From contig CAYJJI010000002.1 of the NCBI GenBank assembly GCA_964370475.1, forward strand, positions 34,965 to 98,964: a stretch of DNA of 64,000 bases. The letters are read 5' to 3'. Each line of letters opens with the position of its first letter. Positions within the stretch are counted from its first letter, which is position 1. The notes beneath the pieces are model-generated. The model saw nothing but the letters and a program-made list of their open reading frames with translations. It had not been told where the DNA came from and made no database searches. Below, in pieces: positions 1 to 8,831 of the stretch. A program made the position numbers and the translations under genes. Origin of the DNA: CAYJCL01 sp964370475. GTDB taxonomy: Bacteria; Bacillota_I; Bacilli_A; RF39; UBA660.

Positions 1-149
1 TAGAAGAATCTGGAAGAGATCATTTAATCATAAGTAATACTAAAAATGGGGAATGGTATTTAATATTAATGGTTTATTTGAATTATATAGAATTTGATGA
101 ACGTATTAATTATATTAGTTCTTACAATAATACTTATAATAAAATGTAA
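1..149 (+). CDS. C-terminal fragment of an unidentified protein
   Basis: An open frame runs in from the window edge (first full codon at base 3) and ends in TAA at 147-149. About 48 residues are visible, with a short hydrophobic stretch (WYLILMVYLNYI) and an Asn/Tyr-rich tail. A terminator-like hairpin follows at once, which supports this being the true end of a gene. I do not recognise the family from this tail, and no start lies inside the window. Confidence 0.5.
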   Translation, partial: EESGRDHLIISNTKNGEWYLILMVYLNYIEFDERINYISSYNNTYNKM

Positions 150-153
150 ATAG

Positions 154-178
154 AAAATCAAATTATTTGATTTTTTTT
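154..178 (+). terminator. Rho-independent terminator after the partial gene
   Basis: Inverted repeat AAATCAAA...TTTGATTT followed by a run of eight T. It sits directly after the stop codon of the truncated first gene and separates it from the lemA-like gene. Confidence 0.6.
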
Positions 179-218
179 CTACTTTAGATTATATTTAATA
201 TATGATGGAGTTGAGAAT

Positions 219-764
219 ATGGCAGTTATAATATTTTTCTTTTTACTGGTTGCAGTAGTTTGTTCTGGAGGTATCTTTTATATTATTAATTATAACAAGT
301 TAATGGATTACCATTCTAAATTAGAACATTCTGAAGCTTTAATCGATGATAATTTGAGAGATAAGTATGATTTTTTAGGAGAAATTAATGTTCAATTATC
401 TTCTGTTTTGGATAATAAAAAAAGTTATCTAAAAGGATTTGATACTTTAAGAGATGAAAGAATTACTAACTTTGATTTTGATAGAAAGTTAGTTGAATAT
501 GTTGGTGTTATTAATCAGTTAAATGAAGATTTTATTGAAGTTAGTCAAGATAAAGAGATTAAAAAATTATTAAAAAACATCAAAGAAATTGATGAAAGAT
601 TAAATGCTACTAAGCAATATTATAATAGATATACTGCTTTAAATAATAGAATTGTTAGAATTTTCCCTACTAATATTATTTCTAATATTCATAAGGTTGA
701 TGTTAGACCATTTTATGATGGCAAAGATATGACCGATGATATTGTGGATGATTTTAAGATTTGA
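219..764 (+). CDS. LemA family membrane protein
   Basis: 181 residues. An N-terminal membrane segment (about 3-24) is followed by a mostly helical domain. The tail, with a YYNRYTALNNRIVRIFPTNI-like stretch at about 135-155, matches the conserved LemA motif (Tyr-Asn, Tyr-Asn, then FP-N). LemA proteins are membrane-anchored helical bundles of unclear role, often linked to envelope stress or protein quality control. GGAG lies 8-10 bases before the ATG. The gene runs + and its 3' end overlaps the 3' end of ung by 11 bp with no terminator between them, so the two convergent transcripts may overlap. It points against the replication fork leaving oriC. Confidence 0.75.
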   Translation: MAVIIFFFLLVAVVCSGGIFYIINYNKLMDYHSKLEHSEALIDDNLRDKYDFLGEINVQLSSVLDNKKSYLKGFDTLRDERITNFDFDRKLVEYVGVINQLNEDFIEVSQDKEIKKLLKNIKEIDERLNATKQYYNRYTALNNRIVRIFPTNIISNIHKVDVRPFYDGKDMTDDIVDDFKI

Positions 765-1419
765 TTTCCCAATTTACAGGTTTGATATTGTTTTTTATTA
801 AATAAGTATTAGTTTTAGAGAAAGGTTTACTATTGAAGAAACCTTTATTTGCCGAGAATGGTGATGGATGAGAAGACTTAATAACTAGATGATTTTTATT
901 AGTTATTAAATCTTCTTTTTTTATGGCATAATTACCCCATAATATAAATACTACAGATGTTTTTTTATTGTTTAATACTTTGATAACCTTATCAGTCACT
1001 TTTTCCCATCCAAGATGTTTATGGCTACTAGGATTGCCTTCTTCTACTGTTAAAATACTATTTAATAACAGAACTCCTTCTTTAGTCCAGTCTAATAGAT
1101 TTCCATGTTTTGGTATTGGTATATTTAAATCTTTATTTAACTCTTTGTAAATATTTTTTAGTGATGGTGGTATCTTATTGTCTTTTTCAACTGAAAAAGA
1201 TAGACCATGTGCTTGGTTAGGTCCATGATATGGGTCTTGTCCTATAATTACTACTTTTACTTCTTCAAACGTCACTTTGGTAAGAGCGTTAAAAATTTTG
1301 TCTTTTTTCGGATAAATTATCTTGTTTTTATATTCTTGGTCTATAGTATCCATTAATTCATTAAAAAAAGAAGTATCTATGATATCTTTTAATAATTCAT
1401 CCCAACTATTATTTATCAT
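754..1419 (-). CDS. ung: Uracil-DNA glycosylase (family 1)
   Basis: Removes uracil from DNA to start base-excision repair. The water-activating motif GQDPYHG is at residues 60-66 (catalytic Asp62) and the DNA-intercalation loop HPSPFSA is near 184. Length, 221 aa, is normal. The start is placed at 1419 because GGAGG lies five bases upstream; a longer in-frame ATG at 1431 contains that ribosome-binding site and is unlikely to be used. It is the last gene of the dnaB-M23-walJ-rlmH-ung run, 11 bases after rlmH. Confidence 0.97.
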   Translation of the reverse strand: MINNSWDELLKDIIDTSFFNELMDTIDQEYKNKIIYPKKDKIFNALTKVTFEEVKVVIIGQDPYHGPNQAHGLSFSVEKDNKIPPSLKNIYKELNKDLNIPIPKHGNLLDWTKEGVLLLNSILTVEEGNPSSHKHLGWEKVTDKVIKVLNNKKTSVVFILWGNYAIKKEDLITNKNHLVIKSSHPSPFSANKGFFNSKPFSKTNTYLIKNNIKPVNWEIKS

Positions 1420-1430
1420 ATAAACCTCCA

Positions 1431-1868
1431 TTATTTATGGTATTTTTCGTTATTATTTATTTTAAACGATCTATAAATTTGTTCTAATAATATAGCTCTG
1501 AATAATCCGTGCGGGAATGTCATTTGTGAAAATGACATTTTATAATTAGATATTTCTTTTATAGTTTGATCTAATCCTTCAGAACTTCCTATTATAAATA
1601 TTATATTTGGAAATGATATAAATTTATTTTCTATCATTTCGGCTAGATTTTTGCTATTTATTTGATTACCTTCTATTTCCATAGTTATTACAAAGCTATT
1701 ATTAGGTATTTCTTTTTTTATTTCTAACGCTTCTTTTTTTAAATCATTAATATCTTTTAATTCTGTTATTTCTATTTTGTGATATTTATTGATTCTTTTT
1801 TTATAATCTTCTATCATATCAATTAAATATTTTTCTTTTAATTTACCTAAACAAATTATCTTAATCAT
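1431..1868 (-). CDS. rlmH: 23S rRNA pseudouridine-1915 N3-methyltransferase RlmH
   Basis: SAM-dependent SPOUT methyltransferase that methylates pseudouridine 1915 in helix 69 of 23S rRNA. At 145 aa it is a little shorter than the usual 155-160. The knot core FIIGSSEGL (SAM binding) and the family ending YRSFKINNNEKYHK are clear. The start overlaps the end of walJ by 4 bp, implying translational coupling. The walJ-rlmH neighbourhood is the same as in other Bacilli. Confidence 0.96.
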   Translation of the reverse strand: MIKIICLGKLKEKYLIDMIEDYKKRINKYHKIEITELKDINDLKKEALEIKKEIPNNSFVITMEIEGNQINSKNLAEMIENKFISFPNIIFIIGSSEGLDQTIKEISNYKMSFSQMTFPHGLFRAILLEQIYRSFKINNNEKYHK

Positions 1869-2626
1869 AATTCAATTACTCCACTTATTTCTTGTTGTCT
1901 TGCACATTTAATGTTAATTTTTTTTGCATCTTCTTTTAATGTTTCTTTGATCGTTTCGTATGCTTTTTCTTCACTGTTATTATTTTCGCTTAAATGCATT
2001 AGTATTATATTCTTAGTTTTTTTACCGATTATTTTACTTAAGTATAATGATGCATCTATATTTGATAAGTGTCCCTTTGGTCCGTAAACTCTTCTTTTCA
2101 AATGCTCTGGATACCTACCATTGATTAACATTTCTATATCGTGATTACTTTCCATTAAGTACATATCTTTATTGGATATATCATTTAAATATTTTTGGTT
2201 AATATATCCTGTATCAGTAATGTATACAAGGGATTTATTATTAGATTCAATAATAAATCCTCTTATATCATTAGTATCGTGAGATAATTTTATACTTTTA
2301 ATCTTCACTTCATTTAATTCTATCTCTTCTTCGTATACTACTGTGTTTTTGTATTCTTTTAACTCTTCTATATCTATTAACATAGGAAAGGTAATATATA
2401 TTTTAGGATTATATTTTTTTATAAAAGTTTTTAATGCAGAAGTATGATCTTTATGTGAATGAGTAATTATTATTGTATCTATTTGTTCTGGTTTTATATC
2501 TATTTCTGCTAGTTTTATATTTAAATATTTCGAAGTCATTCCTAAATCGATTAATATTTTATGATGTTTTGTTTCTATGTAAGTGATGTTCCCTTTTGAA
2601 CCACTTGCTAATACACATGATTTCAT
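1865..2626 (-). CDS. walJ: MBL-fold metallohydrolase WalJ (YycJ)
   Basis: 253 aa metallo-beta-lactamase-fold protein. The metal motif THSHKDH (HxHxDH) is near residue 55, with further ligands in DTGYI and MHLSENN. In Bacilli this family (YycJ/WalJ) sits with the WalRK envelope two-component system or its remnants and is linked to DNA repair or wall homeostasis. Here walR and walK are absent next door; the gene instead follows an M23 endopeptidase. Its ATG shares one base with the preceding TAA, so the two are probably translationally coupled. Confidence 0.9.
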   Translation of the reverse strand: MKSCVLASGSKGNITYIETKHHKILIDLGMTSKYLNIKLAEIDIKPEQIDTIIITHSHKDHTSALKTFIKKYNPKIYITFPMLIDIEELKEYKNTVVYEEEIELNEVKIKSIKLSHDTNDIRGFIIESNNKSLVYITDTGYINQKYLNDISNKDMYLMESNHDIEMLINGRYPEHLKRRVYGPKGHLSNIDASLYLSKIIGKKTKNIILMHLSENNNSEEKAYETIKETLKEDAKKINIKCARQQEISGVIEL

Positions 2627-4122
2627 TAGAATAATATTATATTTCTAGGATTTACTGAGTATCCTCCATTATATGGAAGTCCGATAAATACACCTAAGTG
2701 TAAGTGGACACCTGTTACCCATCCTGTGTCACCCATTCCACCTAAGATGGTTCCTTTAGAAACATAATCTCCTTTACTAACTGTTATATGTGATAAATGG
2801 GCATATATTGTATAATATCCATTTGGATGTTCTATTACAACGTTTTCTCCAGCTGAATTACCTGCTATTCCACCCCATCCTGCATTTATTATGTTACCTT
2901 CTAGTACTGCGTAAATTGGCGATCCATAACCTGTTCCTGAGATATCTATTCCATCATGTAGAGTTCCCCAACGATATCCATATTCACTTGTAATCTTGTA
3001 TGGGAAGTTTGTTGGATAGCCCCAAGAGTCTCCAGTTGGCTTATAAACTCCTCCACCGGTTCCATATACTACAACTTGATTTTGTGGCAATCTGATTACT
3101 TCACTTTGTGATTCATCGATGTGAGCTCCTTGGTTCATTTCTCCGTTTATTACCTGAGCGTAACTTGTTACTCTTTGTAGTCCGTTAATACCTGCTACTG
3201 TTGTTTTTGTATATCCTGAATACTTAGATGGATCTAAGATTCTCTCTGTTTCAAATGGTTGTTCTATTATTTCTTTTACTTTTAAGTCATATATTAAAGT
3301 GATTTGCGGATCAATAAGTGCAATATTTATTTTTTGACCTACTGATAATATTGTGTTTTCACTTTTTATATCATCATTTGCAATTAATAATTCTTGTACG
3401 TTTAGTTTGTTATCGAAAGTGATACTTTCGATATCATCTCCAGCTTTTACTGTATATTCTTCTATTTCTATATTATCACCAAATAGTAATTTTTTTGTTA
3501 GTTCATTACTATCTGTAAAAATTTCTTCTTGTGAATTGATGTATGCTTCTTTGATAGTTATAGTTTCATCAAAATACATATCTTCTATAATTTGGCCTAC
3601 ATCTGTTAATTCTTCTTGATTTTCTGTAATATAGTCTTCATATTCATCTTTATCAACAAACGTTAAAATATATTGGTCTATGGCGTCGTAGAAAACCTCT
3701 TTTTCTAATACATTTATATTGAATTCCTGTGTTTCTTCTTCGTCTTCTTCATTTTTAGTTTTAATACTAATTTCGTATCCTTTAATAGTAAAATCCCTTT
3801 CGTTTTTTATACTATCATATATTGTAGATGCTGAAATTATTTCTTCTTCATATGTATTATATTCTACTATTTCAAAACCATTTGGAGGATAAACTTGGTC
3901 TACGTTGTATTTATCCTTTAGTTCTTTTTGTTCTTGGTTTATTAATTTATAAAATTCTTCTTCATCTTCAATCATACCAATTTCTTTTCCATCTAAATAT
4001 ATTTGATATACTTTATTTGGTGTTAAGATTGGTTCTTGATTAAATGTAGTAAATACTGTTAGCATTGTTACTACTGTTATTATTACCCCTGAAAATAAAT
4101 ACATTTTTATTTTTTTATTCAT
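2626..4122 (-). CDS. Secreted LysM-G5-M23 cell-wall endopeptidase
   Basis: A signal-anchor (about residues 5-27) precedes a long acidic linker, a LysM domain (about 221-269), a G5 domain (about 274-354) and a complete M23/LytM peptidase domain (about 382-495). The metal ligands are visible: HDGID, YAHLS and HLHLG. It should cut peptidoglycan cross-bridges outside the membrane. The start is ambiguous: an ATG at 4122 has AGGAGAG about ten bases upstream, while a TTG at 4131 sits only about three bases after it. Either start overlaps the end of dnaB. The position, dnaB then M23 then walJ, suggests a wall-remodelling gene where walRK regulon genes are often found. Confidence 0.92.
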   Translation of the reverse strand: MNKKIKMYLFSGVIITVVTMLTVFTTFNQEPILTPNKVYQIYLDGKEIGMIEDEEEFYKLINQEQKELKDKYNVDQVYPPNGFEIVEYNTYEEEIISASTIYDSIKNERDFTIKGYEISIKTKNEEDEEETQEFNINVLEKEVFYDAIDQYILTFVDKDEYEDYITENQEELTDVGQIIEDMYFDETITIKEAYINSQEEIFTDSNELTKKLLFGDNIEIEEYTVKAGDDIESITFDNKLNVQELLIANDDIKSENTILSVGQKINIALIDPQITLIYDLKVKEIIEQPFETERILDPSKYSGYTKTTVAGINGLQRVTSYAQVINGEMNQGAHIDESQSEVIRLPQNQVVVYGTGGGVYKPTGDSWGYPTNFPYKITSEYGYRWGTLHDGIDISGTGYGSPIYAVLEGNIINAGWGGIAGNSAGENVVIEHPNGYYTIYAHLSHITVSKGDYVSKGTILGGMGDTGWVTGVHLHLGVFIGLPYNGGYSVNPRNIILF

Positions 4123-5467
4123 CTTCTTCAATCTCTCCTAAATAACTTTTAAAGTTACTCATATTCAATTCAAAAGTTAATTTGAATTTACCAGTTGCAC
4201 CTTTACGATGCTTAGCTATTATAATATCTACTGGTACACTTTTTTCTTTATTTATTTCTTCTTTTGTTTTGAAGTAATCTTTTCTGTTAATAAACATTAC
4301 TAAATCGGCATCTTGTTCTATTTGCCCTGATTCACGTAGGTCTGTTAACATCGGTTCGTTGTTATCTCTTTTTTCAGCATTACGTGACAACTGTGCTAAT
4401 GCTACAACTGGAACTCTTAGTTCCATAGCCATAGTTTTTAATGTTCTTGATATTTCTGCTACTTCTTGTTGTCTTGATTCTATTCTTTTACTTCCAGTTG
4501 TAATCAACTGTAAGTAATCTATTATTACTAACCCTAATCCATGATCTTGATTTGCTAATCTACGACATTTTGCTTTTATTTCACTGATAGTGATTGTTGC
4601 ATTATCTTCGATATAAATATTAGTACTACTTAATTGACTCATTGCTTCATTGTACTTTTTCCAGTCATTGTGTTGCATTTGTCCAGTTTGTAGTTTATAT
4701 GAATCAATTGTTCCAGTCGATGATATCATTCTGTTTACTAACTGTTCTGCAGGCATTTCTAAAGTGAATATAGCTATTGCTTTTTCTGTAGTCATAGCTG
4801 CATTAACACCCATATTTAACGCCAGTGCTGTTTTTCCCATACCTGGACGGGCAGCTAGTATTATTACTTCACCTGGATGAAATCCACTAGTAACTTTATC
4901 CAAATCAGGAAATCCAGTTTCTATTCCTGTTACTTGGTGTTTATTTTTTGATAATTGTTCTAGTTTTTCTTTTGCTATAGCTAGTACATCTCTAATAGGT
5001 TTGAATTCACTACTTTGTCTTGTTTTTGTTACATTTAATATAGTTCTTTCAGCATTATCTAATGATGATGTTATATCATCATCATTTTCATATACATTAG
5101 TTATGATATCTGTTGCTGAATTAATTAAATCTCTAAATGCTGATTTATCTTTAATTATCTTTATGTAATAATCAAGATTTGCCGTTGTTGCTACGGAATC
5201 TATTATTTCACTAATATATTCTATACCACCAACACTGTTAAAATATTTCTTTTTATCTAACTCTTCTTTTAAAGTAGTAATATCTAATGGTATTTTATTA
5301 TCAAATAATGATTTAATAGCTATAAATATTTTTTGATTTGCTTCATTGTAATACATTTCTTCTGTTGTACTTTCACATACTTTTACTAATGCATTTCTAT
5401 CTAAAAATGTTGCTCCTAATACACTCATTTCTGCTTCTTTATTATTAGGTATTTCTCTTAAAGCCAT
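4115..5467 (-). CDS. dnaB: Replicative DNA helicase DnaB
   Basis: Hexameric 5'-3' helicase that unwinds the chromosome at the fork (called DnaC in B. subtilis). 450 aa with the N-terminal helical domain, then the RecA-type ATPase: Walker A ARPGMGKT at 206-213 and Walker B LVIIDYLQL near 315. ATG with GGAAGTGAT upstream. First gene of the operon continuing through M23, walJ, rlmH and ung. The usual rplI-dnaB junction is interrupted here by murC on the opposite strand. Confidence 0.98.
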   Translation of the reverse strand: MALREIPNNKEAEMSVLGATFLDRNALVKVCESTTEEMYYNEANQKIFIAIKSLFDNKIPLDITTLKEELDKKKYFNSVGGIEYISEIIDSVATTANLDYYIKIIKDKSAFRDLINSATDIITNVYENDDDITSSLDNAERTILNVTKTRQSSEFKPIRDVLAIAKEKLEQLSKNKHQVTGIETGFPDLDKVTSGFHPGEVIILAARPGMGKTALALNMGVNAAMTTEKAIAIFTLEMPAEQLVNRMISSTGTIDSYKLQTGQMQHNDWKKYNEAMSQLSSTNIYIEDNATITISEIKAKCRRLANQDHGLGLVIIDYLQLITTGSKRIESRQQEVAEISRTLKTMAMELRVPVVALAQLSRNAEKRDNNEPMLTDLRESGQIEQDADLVMFINRKDYFKTKEEINKEKSVPVDIIIAKHRKGATGKFKLTFELNMSNFKSYLGEIEEDE

Positions 5468-5498
5468 TTAATCACTTCCTTTTCTTTGTCTACTTATC

Positions 5499-5504
5499 AT
5501 TATA
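5499..5504 (-). promoter_or_regulatory. -10 box of the dnaB operon promoter
   Basis: On the minus strand TATAAT lies about 32 bases before the dnaB ATG. No good -35 is visible at the ideal spacing; the upstream sequence is a run of A. Only the -10 can be supported. Confidence 0.45.
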
Positions 5505-5563
5505 TCAAATTATTCGTTTTTTTTCACGAAATCTTGTATATATAATAGCATATATTTAACTAA

Positions 5564-5593
5564 TTGGACTTTATTTATTGTTTTTGATAAAAT
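5564..5593 (+). promoter_or_regulatory. Candidate murC promoter
   Basis: TTGGAC (5564-5569) and TAAAAT (5588-5593) with an 18-base spacer. The predicted RNA start falls at or inside the ribosome-binding site AGGTGGTG, so the leader would be extremely short. A second TATAAT at 5541-5546 lacks a -35. Confidence 0.35.
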
Positions 5594-5609
5594 ATAGGTG
5601 GTGATTTAA

Positions 5610-6971
5610 ATGAATTTAAAAAATATTAAGAATGTATATTTATCTGGTATTGGCGGAAGTAGTATGAGTGGTATTGCTTTGCTTTTAAAGAGCTTCAATA
5701 TGAATGTATCTGGAAGTGATAGTCAATCTTCTTCTCACACTAACGATTTAATTAATAAAGGAATTAGAGTTGATATAGGTCAAGTAAGAGAAAATATTAC
5801 TAAAGATATTGACTTATATATTTACTCAGCTGCTATAGCAGCTGATAATCCCGAAAGAATAGCTTGTGAAGAATTAGGGATTGAAACTGTTGAACGTGGT
5901 GTATTTATTGGATATTTAACTTCTTTGTATAACTTTAATATAGGAATAAGTGGAACTCATGGCAAAACGACGAATACTGGAATGATTGGATGTATATTTT
6001 TAGCAAGCGGGATGAATCCTTCTATTCATTTGGGGACTACTTTAAAGCAAATAGGTAGCAATTTTCATATAGGTAGTGAAGAAATATTTATTGTTGAAGC
6101 TTGTGAATATAGTGAAAGTTATTTAAATTTCAATCAAAATATGATATTAATAACTAACATAGATAGTGATCATTTGGAGTATTTTGGTTCTCTTGATAAC
6201 ATCAAAAAATCTTTTAGAACTTATATTGATAAGTTACCTGTGGATGGTGTAGTAGTTATCAACAATGATGATTCTAATTCTTTGGATATCCTTGATGGAT
6301 TTAGTAAAAAAGTAGTTACATTTGGCATAGATAATAAAAGTGATTACACTGCTAGGAATTTAAAATTTTATGATTCTTGTGGGTCTTTTGATTTATATCA
6401 TAACGAGACTTTATTAGGTAATATCTCTTTACAAGTTTCTGGGTTACATAATGTTTATAATTCTTTAGGAAGTGTTGCTCTATCTTTAGAGTATGGATTG
6501 TCTTTTGATACTGTTAAGAAAGGTATTGAAGATTTTTCTGGAACTGATCGTCGTTTAGAGTATAAAGGATTGTTCAACGGCGCTAAAGTTTATGATGATT
6601 ATGGTCATCATCCTGTGGAAATTGATGTTACTAGAAAAGCTGTTGAGTTAATGACTTATGATAAATCGTGGATAATTTATGAGCCTCTTACCTATACAAG
6701 AACTAAAGATCATCTTATTGAGTTTGGTGAAGTTCTTAGTAAGTTTGATAATATTATTCTAATAGATATTTATGCTTCTAGAGAAAAAGATATTTATAAC
6801 ATTAATTCTAGTATGGTAGCCGATGAGGTAAAGAAATATAATCCTAATGTTGTATATATTAATTATGAAAAAGTCAGAGAATATTTGATTGATAAAGTTA
6901 CAAGTAATGATGTTGTAATAGCTATGGGACCTGGTCGTATTACAAAGGTTATAGAAGAATTAATTAAATAA
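5610..6971 (+). CDS. murC: UDP-N-acetylmuramate--L-alanine ligase
   Basis: Adds L-alanine to UDP-MurNAc, the first amino acid of the peptidoglycan stem peptide, in the cytoplasm. 453 aa. Mur ligase ATP loop GTHGKTT at 115-121, N-terminal nucleotide motif GIGGSSMSG, and the MurC-typical DDYGHHPVEI. AGGTGGTG lies just upstream of the ATG. It runs + between rplI and dnaB, which both run -, so it is transcribed against the fork. In B. subtilis murC is far from this locus, so it has moved here. Confidence 0.97.
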   Translation: MNLKNIKNVYLSGIGGSSMSGIALLLKSFNMNVSGSDSQSSSHTNDLINKGIRVDIGQVRENITKDIDLYIYSAAIAADNPERIACEELGIETVERGVFIGYLTSLYNFNIGISGTHGKTTNTGMIGCIFLASGMNPSIHLGTTLKQIGSNFHIGSEEIFIVEACEYSESYLNFNQNMILITNIDSDHLEYFGSLDNIKKSFRTYIDKLPVDGVVVINNDDSNSLDILDGFSKKVVTFGIDNKSDYTARNLKFYDSCGSFDLYHNETLLGNISLQVSGLHNVYNSLGSVALSLEYGLSFDTVKKGIEDFSGTDRRLEYKGLFNGAKVYDDYGHHPVEIDVTRKAVELMTYDKSWIIYEPLTYTRTKDHLIEFGEVLSKFDNIILIDIYASREKDIYNINSSMVADEVKKYNPNVVYINYEKVREYLIDKVTSNDVVIAMGPGRITKVIEELIK

Positions 6972-6998
6972 AAAAATGCATTTAAATATGCATTTTTT
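6971..6998. terminator. Bidirectional terminator between murC and rplI
   Basis: AAAAAATGCAT...ATGCATTTTTT palindrome with A and T tracts on both sides, lying between the convergent stops of murC (+) and rplI (-). It should end both transcripts. Confidence 0.8.
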
Positions 6999-7437
6999 AT
7001 TTTACTAACTCAACTGTCAAGTCTATTGTTACTTTTTTATGTAGTTCAAGTTTTACTATATGTGAACCTAATGAGTCAATATGATGATCTATTTTGATTT
7101 TTTTCTTGTCAATGTTATATCCCATTTTATTTAATTCTTCATGGATTTGTTTAGTTGATATAGTACCAAATACTTGATCATTTTTACCAGTTTTAACTTT
7201 AAAAGTTATTTTTTTTGTTTTTAACTTTTCTTTGATTTGGTTATATTCTTTTATAAGTTTATCTTCTATTTCTTGTTTATTTTCTAACTGTTTATTCAAT
7301 ACTTTACTACTACCCTTTGTGTATGCTATAGCTAGTTTATTTTTTATTAAAAAATTATTTGCATAGCCATCACTTACTTCAATTACTTGGTCTTTTTTTC
7401 CTTGTTTTTTTACATCTTGTAATAAAATTACTTTCAT
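6997..7437 (-). CDS. rplI: 50S ribosomal protein L9
   Basis: 146 aa, with the L9 N-terminal rRNA-binding motif MKVILLQDVKKQGKKD and the long connecting helix. The start is at 7437, where AGGAG is eight bases upstream; a GTG three codons earlier sits inside that ribosome-binding site. It is last in the rpsF-ssb-rpsR-rplI run. Confidence 0.97.
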   Translation of the reverse strand: MKVILLQDVKKQGKKDQVIEVSDGYANNFLIKNKLAIAYTKGSSKVLNKQLENKQEIEDKLIKEYNQIKEKLKTKKITFKVKTGKNDQVFGTISTKQIHEELNKMGYNIDKKKIKIDHHIDSLGSHIVKLELHKKVTIDLTVELVK

Positions 7438-7496
7438 AGTTATCACTCCTTCTTACTTATTATATCATTAATTTATAAAAAAAATAAGACATAGTC

Positions 7497-7715
7497 TTAT
7501 TTTACGTATGGGATTAATGCCATAAATCTTGCTCTTTTAATTTGTTCAGCTATGTGTCTTTGATGTTTAGCACATGCTCCAGTCATACGACGAGGCATGA
7601 TTTTACCTTTTTCATTGATGTATTTAGTAACGATCATTACATCTTTGTAATCAACGCTCTTACCAGCACACATTTGACAAATTTTCTTCTTTTTACGGAA
7701 ATATCCTTCTGCCAT
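7497..7715 (-). CDS. rpsR: 30S ribosomal protein S18 (cysteine-containing form)
   Basis: 72 aa, with the family core KGKIMPRRMTG and QIKRARFMALIPYV. Unlike the B. subtilis protein it has CQMC near residue 13 and CAKH near 48, a likely zinc site (three Cys, one His). That resembles the C+ forms of ribosomal proteins found as zinc-binding variants in other lineages. Cotranscribed with ssb and rpsF. Confidence 0.97.
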   Translation of the reverse strand: MAEGYFRKKKKICQMCAGKSVDYKDVMIVTKYINEKGKIMPRRMTGACAKHQRHIAEQIKRARFMALIPYVK

Positions 7716-7730
7716 TGTTATTCCTCCTTT

Positions 7731-8177
7731 TTAAAATGGTAGGTCATCATCGCTAAGTGCAACTTCACTTCCAAAGTCTTCAAAAGCATCTTTAGAAACG
7801 TTTGTTGTTTCGATGTTATTACCTGTTTGATAATCATTAGAGAAATTATTAGAAGTTGCTCCTTTTGCAGATAAAAATGTTACATTATCAGCAATAACTT
7901 CAGTTACATATCTTTTTGTTCCATCTTGATGATCGTAACTTCTAGTTTGAATTCTTCCATCAACTGCTACTTGGGCACCTTTTTGACAATATTTTGCAAT
8001 ATTCTCAGCTTGTTTACGCCATGCTACACAATTAATAAAATCAGCTTCTCTTTCTCCATTTTGATTAGTAAATGTTCTATTAACAGCTATAGTAAATGTT
8101 GTACTGTTCAATCCTGATGCAGTACTTCTCATTTCTGGATCTCTTGTTAATCGACCAATTAAAATTACTTTATTCAT
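7731..8177 (-). CDS. ssb: Single-stranded DNA-binding protein
   Basis: 148 aa. OB-fold begins MNKVILIGRLTRDPEMR, and the acidic C-terminal interaction tip ends DDDLPF, which docks replication and repair partners. It coats ssDNA at the fork and in recombination. It sits between rpsF (3-base gap) and rpsR, the standard Bacilli arrangement. Confidence 0.98.
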   Translation of the reverse strand: MNKVILIGRLTRDPEMRSTASGLNSTTFTIAVNRTFTNQNGEREADFINCVAWRKQAENIAKYCQKGAQVAVDGRIQTRSYDHQDGTKRYVTEVIADNVTFLSAKGATSNNFSNDYQTGNNIETTNVSKDAFEDFGSEVALSDDDLPF

Positions 8178-8180
8178 TTA

Positions 8181-8471
8181 TTACTCCTGATCTAATTTGA
8201 TAATAATATGTCTTAAAATATTTTCATCTAAGTTAGCTTTACGATCAAATTCAGCAATAGCTTCTTTTGTCGCTTCAGTGATTATTAAATTATAAAATCC
8301 ATGAATTTCTTTTTTGATTGGATAAGCTAATTTTTTTTCACCTAAGTCTTTAGTTTCAATAACTTTAGAATTGTTATCAGTTAATATCTTTGCATATGCA
8401 GTAGCTGTTTGTTTAACTGATTCACTTTCTAATGTAGCTTTAACTATAAACATAATTTCATATTTGTTCAT
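8181..8471 (-). CDS. rpsF: 30S ribosomal protein S6
   Basis: 96 aa. Begins MNKYEIMFIVK and carries the S6 core KKLAYPIKKEIHGFY. First gene of rpsF-ssb-rpsR-rplI. Its own leader contains a hairpin that sequesters the Shine-Dalgarno sequence (8480-8522) and probably binds the S6:S18 complex for feedback control. Confidence 0.98.
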   Translation of the reverse strand: MNKYEIMFIVKATLESESVKQTATAYAKILTDNNSKVIETKDLGEKKLAYPIKKEIHGFYNLIITEATKEAIAEFDRKANLDENILRHIIIKLDQE

Positions 8472-8479
8472 TTCTACAC

Positions 8480-8522
8480 CTCCTTATGGTCTTTTGCGGC
8501 CTTACTTATGTAAGGCAAGGAG
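8480..8522 (-). promoter_or_regulatory. S6:S18 autoregulatory leader of rpsF
   Basis: In the mRNA, CTCCTT (8522-8517) can pair with AAGGAG of the ribosome-binding site (8485-8480). Between them GCCTTAC and GTAAGGC form an inner stem with loop ATAA, followed by CCG (8499-8497). A hairpin carrying an unpaired CCG is the known recognition element for the S6:S18 complex in rpsF leaders, mimicking its 16S rRNA site. The pairing is seen in the sequence; binding is inferred. Confidence 0.75.
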
Positions 8523-8542
8523 TAAATTAATACTCGTCTTGT

Positions 8543-8571
8543 ATTATAGCATTAAAAAATGCCTTTGTAAA
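8543..8571 (-). promoter_or_regulatory. rpsF operon promoter
   Basis: Minus strand TTTACA (8571-8566), 17-base spacer, TATAAT (8548-8543) preceded by TGC (extended -10). It overlaps the terminator of the upstream cassette. Confidence 0.7.
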
Positions 8572-8579
8572 GGCATTTA
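8553..8579 (-). terminator. Terminator of the 8.6-10.8 kb cassette
   Basis: AAATGCCTTT...AAAGGCATTT stem followed by T residues on the minus strand, 11 bases after the stop of the 78-aa gene. The rpsF -35 lies inside its loop side. Confidence 0.75.
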
Positions 8580-8590
8580 ATAATACACTA

Positions 8591-8827
8591 TTAGGCTCTT
8601 TGTGAGTTAGCCATAAATATTTCTAATACTTTTTTTAATTCTACTGGATCTTTAATATCTGCTATACTAACTGAATCTCCAGTTCTTACTATTTGACCTA
8701 GTATTATGTTTTCAGTTTCCGTTGCTTTATTAGTTACGTCCAGACACATTACATAATGATTATCTGATAATAATTCATCTAATACATAGAATTTTTTATT
8801 ATTTACTTCTAAAACTTTATCTCTCAT
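8591..8827 (-). CDS. Small DUF1292-like protein
   Basis: 78 aa when started at ATG 8827 (AGGGTG seven bases upstream; the start is four bases after the stop of the 571-aa gene). The pattern of an N-terminal ligand-like motif KKFYVLDEL followed by YVMCLDV resembles the DUF1292/YrzB fold (Y-VLDE...Y-). It also resembles the 89-aa protein at 10549-10818. The function is unknown. Position as third gene of a cassette with two such proteins flanking a large Gln-rich protein suggests they work together. The family call is weak. Confidence 0.6.
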   Translation of the reverse strand: MRDKVLEVNNKKFYVLDELLSDNHYVMCLDVTNKATETENIILGQIVRTGDSVSIADIKDPVELKKVLEIFMANSQRA

Positions 8828-8831
8828 ATGG

